Below, one piece after another: positions 33,601 to 45,600 of a DNA stretch of 64,000 bases (position 1 is its first letter; each line of letters starts with the position of its first letter). A model generated the notes under the pieces. That model saw only the letters and a list, made by a program, of their open reading frames with translations. It made no database searches and had not been told where the DNA came from. Location: positions 151,409,577 through 151,473,576 of the forward strand of contig CP136065.1 in the NCBI GenBank assembly GCA_032622095.1. The letters run 5' to 3'. This DNA comes from Siphonodentalium dalli (taxonomy: Eukaryota; Mollusca; Scaphopoda; Gadilida; Siphonodentaliidae). The translations under genes were made by a program, and so were the position numbers.

Positions 33601-36600
33601 TAGCCCGAACGAAGTCGAGTACATCAGCTAGTTTAATATATATTTTGGACATTTGTCTGTCTGTTTGTCTGTTAGCTATGGCCGGGAAAACTGCCGGACA
33701 GATTTGACGAAATTTGATACCTAGGGGAAATTATTTCCAGGGAGTATTTTGGACGGGTCAAATCTTGATCCCGACCTGACTTTGACATTCAAAAAGATCA
33801 ATTCAAGGTCAAATCTGGTAAAACGGAAGTATTTCAACGAAATTTGATACCTACTGTTACTTTTGTCCCAGGAGTGTTTCGGGTGGGTCAAATCATGACC
33901 CTGACCTGATCTTGACATTCAAAATTGTCAATTCATAGTCAAATCGGGTATAAAGCCGGGCGGATTTCGACGGGTACTTTTGTCGTGACTTTTGTCCGGG
34001 GAGTGTTTTGGACGGGTCAAATCGTGACCCCGACATGACCTTCACCTTTAAAATAGTCAATTCAAGGTTAAATCGCGCATTTCTCCGAAAATCAGAGGGG
34101 AACATCCCGGACGAAGTGGGGTCCACGAGCTACTATTATATATTTCTAGATTTAGTTACAAACTAAATACCTGTATATTGTACAAAGAAATGTTTGACAA
34201 ATATATCTGTATCAATATTACCATACGGGTCATTAAAATAGATACGACGAAACAAATTTTGAAGGGTGCATGTATCAGGAAATTTTTTATATTTCAAATG
34301 ATGACAGGAATGCAGAAAGTTGAAGTACCTATACGTAATACTGGCTATCCGCATGAAGAGATATACATGTATATAAAAACCAGATGAGGGATATGTCTGT
34401 ACAGTTGCTAAACAATTCAGTCATGCAAAAGAGGATCAAAGAGTAAGATACCAAATTACTGCCTGTGGTAATGTTTTTTAACGAAATTCGGGAAAATTAG
34501 ATTACTCTCACCCTGGTTATCCAGAAGATAATTGTGGAATCTGATGACGATCGGACAAGGGGTGTCGTCTGTAGGATCAACCAAATTATTTAGCCATAAA
34601 AATAGTCAAATTGAAGATCACCGCTGGCAGTGATGTCTTCACAAGTACAGTTTGAGAACAAAATATGGCTCACATCTAGCGGTGACCCAAAATATCCACA
34701 TAAGAAAAAGTTCTCCAATAAAAGCTGGCTGCAGGGTGCGCCAATTGATTCAAATTCGAAATTTAGCAGGGTGTACTGCTTGTGGCCATGTTTTCCCCGC
34801 AAATTTGATAGACTGATGGACAAAACCACTGAATCCGTTGAATCAATATACATGTATACATGGATTAATTTATATGCATTGTTATACACAGTACTGGTAT
34901 ATAAAGGTACTGAAAATAACTATGTTACTAGTATACACAAAATAAACCATATATCATGGCTATGGGTTCTAATATCCGAACATGACAGCTGAGAACTTGG
35001 TGTGAATTAAAGAGTTGTGGTTTCTCAAGCATATCTAACCCTCCACGTTAGAAACATGCCATTAAATGTCATATGTATAATCTAGCTTGAGGACAGAAGT
35101 GATCCATAAAACCCCCCTTAATTCAACCAGGTCCTCGCGCGATGTATGATCGATCACATGATGATCTAGGGGATTATAATTGATGTATAAAAACAGCACT
35201 GCATGTAAATATAAAATAAAATAGTGCTACATCTTATTACAGATTATTGCCATATATAATCAGTGATTATACAGACAGTCTGACAAAATAAAGTTTCAGT
35301 GACACTCTATCCGAAGAGGGGAATAATTTCATCTGTTACAGTCAATGGAGCAATTATGAATCTGGAAAGGTGAAATTTCTAAGTAATACTAGATATCGAC
35401 ATGACGCGATAAAATATAACGTAAATGCAATATGGCCGCTGGCGACCATTTTTTCCTATGAAATTAAAAACATATTTGATAGCTCTCATCTGATAGATCA
35501 ATATCAAGATAAATATGAAGTTTGGTGATGATCGGATGAGTGAAGTGGACTGTGGTCTGTGCTAAACGGTTTAGTAATGCTTAAACAGATTCTTACCTTA
35601 ATATTTTTATGTTCACTTTATAAACTTCACTGAGTCATCTTTGTCATGTATTGAGTTTGATATCTTTTGTTAACAGTTTATAAATCATGTATGTCTCATG
35701 TTTGTTATTTTAATTTATGTGTTTATTATCATTAAATAAAGTTGCATTCCTTAAAAAGATTCTTACCTCAATGTTTTTATGTTCACTTTATAAACTCCAC
35801 TGAGTCATCTTTGTCATGTATTGAATTTGATATCTTTTGTTAACAGTTTATAAATTATGTATGTCTCGTGTTCGTTATTATATTATATACACTTTATAGT
35901 GTGTTTTCAGAACGAAAAAAAATTGAATAAAATCAACAAATTTGTAAATTTAAAAACAATTCAAACGTTGTTGTATTCCATGTCCCAGCCCGGACATATA
36001 CACCAAATTTCAATAATATTCATTGAGAAACAACGGACCAAACGCTATATAACACCCGTATACATCTTTTATTCCGTATCGGACTCGGGTACATGTTATA
36101 GTAGGTACCGAATTGACACACGTCGACTGGGCGAGTTGGCCCTGGGGCGATTAGGCCGATTCCGGCACATTCTACAATTTACCGTATGTATCCGTTTACG
36201 CGTAGTTTACTTTAGAAAGTTCCGCAATTAATACCGTAAATAGAGCGACCTTATTTGACAGAGAATGCCTCTGTTATTGATTATCAAGTTGCTGTACATT
36301 AAAAACGACAAATTCACATGCTCGTTCAAGCGCAGTAGTCTATTTTCCCCATGTTAAATGACATCCACAAATACTAAATAACGCTAACCTACTGCCGAAT
36401 GTTTGACACGACAACTGTTAACATATTTGGGCTGAATTCATCTGACGCGGTATTATTCCTCAAAATAAACAACAAAACCATCGTTACTTGGAAATGTAGT
36501 TTGGGCTAACATTTACATAAATCCTCCAGATCAATTATCCGACACACACGTCAGATGAAAAAGTCACATGAAGTAACCGGCCAAATTGGCCGAAATAACT

Positions 36601-39600
36601 TATATTCTCGGCTCACCTTTTTGATATTTAGCTACGCTGGGAGAGCTTAGTTTCTGGATGCGATATTTTTTTCCCGCCAAAACCGCAAATATTCACAAGC
36701 GGAGTAACTCTACCTATAGTGGTTTCGTTTGTGGCAGAATTTTGGTTCCAATAAGGATCAATAAGCAATAAGGACCAATAAGCTGTATCGTCCTCGTTGG
36801 TACTTTCTGGTGTATATCAGTGAGCCGAGAGACATCTCTGGTAGAGATTTGTGTTCCGATTTGTATTGGTCATGGATGAGCTCATCTGGTTTAGGCTACC
36901 GTTTAGCCCACCAAGATAGACTGATTTTTTTTTTATATTCAAGGAAATTTACCATTCCCCTTATCTTTGAGGGAAAGCACAGAAGAACAGTCGTAAATGT
37001 AGTTGGTGGACCCAACTATTCAAACAGACCTAAACGCTAATAGAGCTTTGCTCTGATAATTAACGTCGGGTACTTTACGGACTATCGTATATATGTACAG
37101 ATATAAAATAAGTTCTTTCCCGATATATTATCTGAACATTTCCCAAAATGTTCTTGTTTTATCTGTTGTCTGATTTTATTACACTAACACCCCTGTAAAT
37201 GAATAATGGACGGTTCCAATGTATACTCTTATAACTGAATGGTAGAATCCATTCATTATAGAAAGGGTTAAGCCATTACTATACCCATATGAAGAAATAA
37301 GTCTACTTAATTTGGTGGACTATTCTGGTTCAGTGGTTGACCAAGTCAAGCTCCACAAAAATCAGCAACAACTCAAATTTTTTACAGAACATACTATTCA
37401 AGGTACTTTTGGTCTGAAATGTTCATCTACTGTTGTGTCAGGCTGTTGAAAACTTTGGCCAAAGTTAGTCCACCAAAGTATACTAATCAGATTAAGAGAT
37501 ATATTAATATTTGGACATTTACGAGTCCCATTATCTTAAGATAAGGGTACTCGTAAAGTCCAAATATAAAATAAATTCTTTCCCGATAAGTCTACTTTGG
37601 TGGACTAGCCAAAGTTGGAGGCTATTAAGATGAGCGTGGATATGTATACACCCCAAAGCCCCTGTCACCACATCCCTGCTTATATGTATCCTATGCACTG
37701 ATGAGATAATCACAGAACTTTGACCATGCAGGGAAAGCCATAGCTTTGTGAGAAGAGGGTTTACAATACATACCCAGCATCCTAAATAAAGTAATGTAGA
37801 ACTTAAGATGATTAATTCCTCCTGGCAAGGCAGTATATCATATACCGGTATATGGGAGGATATATATGACTAGGAATTTGCCACCAAAACAATCATGATA
37901 AACTCACCTAAGCTCCCCCAGTTATCTCAAAGTTGCACCACTTGCATTGAACACTTAAACAAAAATCCTTGCTGAAGTAAGGTGGGAGAGGTGCCAAAGG
38001 AATAAAGTTCCAGAATTGGTATGAATTTGGTCTGGTCCACAGGTAGGGAGAGTGCCATGTTCAAAATTCAAGGGTGTTCTGTGAGCACCACTCCAACAAC
38101 AAAAAATATCAGAAATTAATAAATACCACAATGTGCAACTATACTAGTCACATCAACCTTGATAGCTACATCAAAATATACAGTTTTATTGTGAAATTTG
38201 TGTTCCAATTTCTAAGTTGGTCTAGTTTGGGCAAATTTACTTGGAGAAAATTAAAGTATATGGCAGGCTTCGCATTTTGTACAAAGAACGTGGTCCAGTG
38301 CTTTCTATGATTTGGCCTGTCGTATACCACTGTCAAATTCATGAGGAATATATAAACTGCTATATTTTGTTTTAAAAACAAAAACACCTTACCTTTCTGT
38401 TGGTATGACAATTTTCAAAAACCAACAGAAATGATTTGAGCGAAATTGTTTTAGAAGTAAAACTTTAAGTTAATCTTTGAATTGACCAGGGTACCATTAA
38501 CACAAAATTGTTCAGTATTTTACTAGATATCTTCTCTTTATTGTCACTTTCAAGTGTAGGCATATAACTGTGCGTATAAAATGCACAGTAATTCCTAAGC
38601 ATGCATATATGTATCCACAGGCCCCTGGGGAAATTAACAGATATAACAATATATACTATAACAGTCACTGGTATAGTATATATATTGGTTTTGCTGCTAT
38701 TGTTCCCCATGGGCCTGTGTATGATGTATCTACCTGTATATGTCCCAATAATGGTATTGTTGGATGGTGGTCAAAGTTTCAAGTTGATAGAGATTGAGTT
38801 AAGTTTATTAGCATTGGCCATAGCATGGAAAGACCTTAAAATATTTTGTCTTTGATTATATACCAGTACCAAATTTTCAGTTTTCGTAAGCTGTGCTGGC
38901 TTCGCTGTCAATGAAACTAACACACAGCAGGGATCGAATGTGGGGATTGGTTTAAATGGACCTCCACCAGGATCTTCACAGGACTCTCGTGAAGAAGACA
39001 CAGAAGAAGATGATAGATCAACTGACTCTTCTGAAATTTTATCAGAATTTGGGTCGGAAGCAAGTGATATGTTGGAAAGATATAGGGGTAAGCTTGCAGG
39101 TTATGTATTAGAATATTTTATACAGAGTGTTAAATCATTCGCATCCAATTTCATTTCGACGCAAAACCAGGCTCAGAGATCAAAATGTTCACCTGTCCTC
39201 CTGTCACTGACAGGTCACTGTTTTTGATTGACCAGCATATTCTTATGCTACCTGTCACCTATGTCAGGTGACCTTACTAGTTAGTAGTCTGCAGGCTTCT
39301 GTTTGGAATTCAAAATAAAATCTAAGCCAAATTATGTCAGTTTCAAATATGTCATAGTCTGAGTTTAATCCATGTAATTTAATAGTTACGGACGTCATAG
39401 CAGCGAAGAGGTTAATCTGGGGAAATGCGGAAAATAATTTACATACTCCATCGGTTTATTCCTTCATTTTCAGGTCAATTACTTTTAAATTTGGCAGAAA
39501 TATTTGCCATCGCGGCATATTATTTTTCAAACTTATTTTAGCAGAGTATCACCCTTTTGCAACTTAAAATTGCAACGATCAGTTTTTTCTAAGCTCTTAA

Positions 39601-42600
39601 TTTCACAGATATTAACCCTTTCTACACTAATTACTCATTGACGTGTAGTTCCCTCAGGAATTGTTCAGATAATAAATAAAAAAGGTTGTTTGTTGAAGTT
39701 TTTTTCTGATCATTCCCCCCACCCATGAATAGGAATCTTTCTGCACTTTAATTTTTTGTCATCTGCCCTCCAAACGAAGAATAGACCATTACAATGTATA
39801 TGATTATAACTGATGGGCGAATTCATTTAGTAAAGAAAGAGTTAAACACCATAGGGACCTATACTACTCTCAGGTGCCTTATAACCATGATGGCCTAATA
39901 ATAGTGATGGATGGTGATTTATGCTGAAAATAATAATAGTGATGGCAATTTCACTCAATGTCTCAATGCCAAATAATAGTGATCGTTGGGAATTTTTTTC
40001 AAAATTAATAAGCACGCTGACACTATTATTAGGCACCTGAGAGTACTACACCTGTGATTTAGAGATTGATCAGACTTATTTTTAGCTAATATAGCACAGT
40101 TATCACCCCTTTCTGACAATTTGTCAGAACTTTATTTCTTCAATTTTCAGTCAGTTGTTTTAAAAGTTGGCAAAGTTATTGGGCACCATAGGAACCTGTT
40201 CACCTGTGATTGTTAGCATGGGCAGACTTTTTAATAGCAGAGTTATAAAATGTGGCTATCCTTAAATAAAGTGGTCTAATATTGGTACAGTCAAATTCTA
40301 GTTTGTGAGGGATCACTGCCAATTGTATTAGCACGCCAGAGATCAGTTGATTTAAATATAAATTAGATTTATCATCTCAGAGAATGTTGTCTTTATTGAA
40401 GCATTCACTTTATAATATGACATGGAACATTTTGCAATTAACTTCGGTAGTATTAATTGTTATTAGGAAATATCTTTTCATCTTAAATTGTCAAGAATCA
40501 ATTGCCAGAAATGTATTGGTGTTGCAGCTATTTGAACTTAATTTACAGTGCATTGAAATATGAAATTGGAAACTAAAATCCTTGATGAATCATATTTTTG
40601 AAATTTTTATTTTCTCACATGTGATCAGGTGACAGTCACGAGAATGACGATGAAGATGAGAGAAGGAGAAAAGTAACCAAAATGGCGAGGAAATTGCACA
40701 GGCTAAAAGGAAGAATGGGAGTAGCTGGGCAACAAAAATTTGAACAGTTGATGGCAAACCCAGGTAACAAACAAAAATTGTTTAAATGTTCTTTAAATAT
40801 TCTTTAATATCCCTTTGCGGATTGATGCCTTAAATTAATATAACCAGTAATTTTTTCTCTTGTCACATTCCTGCCTTGGAATTGGAACAGGGTTTTCACA
40901 AGAAATTCAAGAAGCTCCAGTCATGGAAGGGTTGTTCTTTAACCTCTTTGGTGCTAAATAACGTTATGACATCAAACTAGGTCCATTAACCCTTCCATGA
41001 TGGGAGCTGTGCTGGTGCAGCATTAAAGATATTGTGCCAGTGCGTTCTCTTTTATATGCGAGTCTCCCATGGGGATTGTCGCATATATAAGAGAATGCAC
41101 TGGCTTACAATTTCAAGTTAAATATTGTTGGGTCAATGTATTCTCTTGTATATGCGAGTCTCCCAATATATGAGAATGAATTGGCACAGGGTTTTCACAA
41201 AAAAGTCAAGAAGCTCCAGTCATGGAAGGGTTAAATATTCTTTAATATCTCTTTGCGGGTTGATGTCTCAAATCATAACCATTAATATTTGCTCTTGTCA
41301 CATTCCTGCCTGGTTTTGGGGATCAAACTAAGTCCATTAACCCTTTCTATACTAAATACTCATTGACGAGTGGTTCTCTTTGGAAATGTTCAGATATTAA
41401 GTTCAACAGATGACCATACACTGTTTGTTGAACTTATTATCTGAACATTTCCCACAAAAGAATATGAATCCTTCAGCACTCGTATTATCTTTTCATGATA
41501 CTGATGTCTGGTAATATATCCTTCAAATGAATAATGGACCATTTCTATGTAAAATTTTATAACTGATGGGAGAATCCACTTAGTATAGAAAGGGTTCATA
41601 TGTGAAATAATTTATCTGAACATTAAGGCACTCTCAGTTGGCAAAATTTATAAAAGTCTAATACCTCACCACCAGGAAGAACATGGAGAAATTTAGATAA
41701 ACTTTGTTCTTATATTTAATAATTATTGATAACTTTCCAATGTTAATGATATGTTGTGTGTTAAAATTAGTAGAAAGTTCAAATAAATTAGTCTAAATAT
41801 GATTTTCAGAATATTTTCAATGATTTAGTAGCAAGTTCAAATAAATTAGTCCAAATATGATTTTCAGAATATTTTCAATGATTTGAATTTTTCCAATGTT
41901 TGCCTTCAAATTTTGATTACTTTGTTATCTAATTGGACTTTGATCGGTAATGCCACTGTAAAAGCAATGTTTACTTAAGAAATGGACATAAAAATGTCAG
42001 ACCAACTTGCATCCATACTCTATGGAATGCAACAAAATCAACATCCATTACTTATATTTACACTCAACCAAGTCAACTGGCAGATTAAAAGAGCATTTAG
42101 TACCAATTTCCAACATTATTCTCATAGCTCGTTGCAAGTGGAATCTACCGTACACTATATGGAAACAAGTAGGGCTCTGCGTGCAACTTCACATGACGTA
42201 ATTTTGACCAACCAGCGTCCTGCAGTCATTTAATCATTTAATTACCCGGGGGATGAAGTTGAAGCATGTGGGTAAAATGTCAATATCACAGGATGCTTTT
42301 GGAAGATAATACTAATTTAACTGATATTGAAACCAAGTTGTGACAAGATATTAACTATTTAAGTTCTATCATACATTAACTGAAATCCTGTCTACTAGTA
42401 GCGAAGTCTGGAAAAGTTACGGAATTTCATTAGCTTGTTGTCTTGGAAAATTTCTGAAAATCATGGAAAAGTCAGTTCTTTCCATGAGCAAAAAACAGAG
42501 AGAGCACTTATTCGCCCTCGCAATTCAGAAGACGGGTGTAATTGTGCCCAAAATATAATCGTAATTTGGGTTTTTATAAAACAAAATGTCATTGTTGGAT

Positions 42601-45600
42601 AGACCTATGTCGCGTTACACTTTCACATGCCCATAATTTAACTGAGATGTGAAAGGTTCTAAATATACCTTGAAATAGTTCAATATTGAATCAACAATTA
42701 ATGTGACTATATAGCCATTTTGATAAGAGAGACGAGTGCGAAATTTAGCACCTGTGATATAAAAATTGAGAGTGCATACGGGTGCAAGAGCAATCGCTCC
42801 CATCTCCTGGGATGGACTGTGTGATATATTCATTAGTTTGGTTTTTTCAGACGAAGTATCATGGGATACCGGGTACTGATAACCCAAGTGCCCATTTATA
42901 TGCCCATTATAAATTAAATTGAGAGTGAACATTCATGCCCGTAATTAAACTGAGACTGAAAATGATCTACACAAAATACTAAATAGTCAAAATTGGTTCA
43001 ATGATTATATAGTATACACAGTCAATTTTGACAGAACTGACAGGAGTAAATTTTAGCACCAGTCAATTGAAAATTGCGAATGCACACATGTGTAGAGCAA
43101 TTGCACCTGTCTTCTGGAAAGGACTGAAAAGTCATGGTATTTCATCCTTGCATGGATAGGTGCAAGCTGGCAAATAGCGTGTCTGTCATTTGCAGAGTGA
43201 GGTCCCAGAGGGTGAATTTAGTGATGCTATCCTGCACAGTGGGCTAGCATCACCAAATTCAGCCTCTGGGAACCTCATTCTGCTTAGGTCTCAACTGCTA
43301 TAGGAGAACTAGGATCAGGTTGAAGATGCCCAGTTGAAGTTGGTGATGTTCACCCATTAGTCACCTCGATTTATATGCAATTTATCTTCTGCAAATTAGG
43401 GAATATAGAAACTGAACAGACAGGAAAAGAAACTAAAAACAATGTTAATTTTGAGACTATAGATACTTCCTAGAAGAATAGGCCTAAGCAGAATGAGGTC
43501 CCCAGAGGGTGAATTTGGTGATGCTTGCCCGCTGTGCAGGATAGTGTCACTAATTCACCCTCTGGCAACCTCATTCTGCAAATGTCAGAAACTGATGTAC
43601 ATTTCGAGCCCACTGAAAAACATCTCATTTCACTTCAAGGAACTGATTTTGACCGGTTTGGTAGTGAGGAAACAGCAGAGCTGGTTGAGGAATTATCAGA
43701 ACTACCAGATGACATGGAGGAGCGAATAATAAACATTGCTTCCAATCCCGCTGCAATCACTGCAGAAGATATCAGGCAAATGCCAATGCGCTTCCTTTCT
43801 ACATTGAACGTGAGTAATACTATTGTTAATAGCCGCCCTGTTATCCCTTTCATTACTCAATGGATTCTTCCATTCAGTTGTAAAATTATAAGTTGGAATG
43901 GTCTGTTATTCATATGGAGGGATGTGCAGTAGATATGAACAGACGACAGATAGATGAACAGATAATACAAGTGCAGAAGGATTCTAATTAATTGGTAGGA
44001 AATGTGAAGGTAAAAAATTCAACAAGTGGCTACTCTGCAAGTCTCAACAGCTTAATTTCCAAACTGAGAGGAATTCTCTGAATAGGAGAGGGAAGAAATT
44101 TGAGGGATTACTATTGGTACAAATAGCATTTCTCTCAGTATATACGGCCGTCAATCGTTAATGCCAAGTAATCAGTACACAGTGTAATCGATAACCTAGG
44201 TCAAAGTATTTAAGAACAAGTTGTGGAGTGAAGTGCGGATCGAGTTACGTGACGTTGCTTGGCAGAGCGTGTGCTAAATCACAATACCAAGGATAATAGG
44301 GATGGAAGTCAATTTTTTCCCTCTCCTTTTCAGAGAATTCCTCTCATCCCTACATAAATGTAGAACCTCACATCATGAAAATATAACATCAAAAACATGT
44401 CACAAAGTGCAGTCATTCAACTGTCTCTCAAATAACATCTGAAACTGCAGAGAATTCCATGGCGAAGGTGAAGTGTCAGCTATGAAGTAAGAATAGCATC
44501 CTGAAAAATATGATCTGTGTCTGTAATGAGTAAAGAACACTCATGCAGTTGACCAATCAATGGTCTTCAAAATAATATCCAACAGTAGTCCTTAATTTGC
44601 AGCTTGCGACATTGAAGAGCTACATGTGGAATGGGTTTAAAGATAGCTACATCCACCCCTGCCTGTTGCATAATATCCAATCCAATGAGCTATAGTTGGA
44701 GGTTTCACTGGGTTTAAAAGTATTCATGAAAAGAGATCAAAAATGTTTTGAATTTGTTTTGTGCAAATAATGTTTCAATGTATGCAATCCTGTGCCAATA
44801 CACACAGATTTGGATCTCTAAATACATGAAAAGTTACTTGCAATGGACCTTTAGAAGGTCTTGAACATTTCAAGAAAGATGGAGCAATTAAAGTCAGAGT
44901 GGATGGAGTTGATGTCACAAAACTTTTATCAAAAGTGCTGAGAGTCTGATATCTTTGTGCAGATGTTACCAGTAATGTCATCAACATAGTAAGTTTTTTG
45001 GTTAACTGTTCTAAAGTTAGATCTTCCAAAGGAGCCAGAGTCTGAAGATAAGTCAAATCATTGGAAACAGGCCAGGTAACATTATATCATGGAGTAGGCG
45101 GTCTGGCATTAAAAATACCTTTCATAAACCGACATACAGTATCAGTGGCTCCTGTGGCAAAGAGATGTCTGTAATAACTGAAAAGTTTGGCTTAGCATAG
45201 ACCTGGCAGTATTCCGGACACTATATAATTTATCATATTGTGCCAAAAGGACAAATAATCAATGATATTTATTTACATTTGACGATAGGGGATCTTTACC
45301 CCATCTACAACACCACAATAGCCAGGTTTTCCATGCCAAATTGTATTGTTTTGTGGTCCATGGTCGCCATGATTTGATGATAATTTCGGAAGCCTCTGAT
45401 GAACTTTTTTATTTTGCGAGTGTTGATCTGATACAAGACAAGCAATCATAAATTGAGAGCTTTCCGATGAATGGCAACAAGCCATATTTCCGACTAAATC
45501 CTGAAAAGTTACCCATATTTCTGCTATGGTTAAGGAGTCGATTAATTAGATCATTACTGTATGTAGACCAACCTTGTCTGTATCTTCCCTTAACTTCATC

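Noticed and set aside
35857-36231. 124-codon ORF as an exon of the plus-strand gene
   Set aside because: No matching phase with exon 1 or 2, starts inside a tandem duplication, and exon 1 joins exon 2 directly with a sensible signal peptide.
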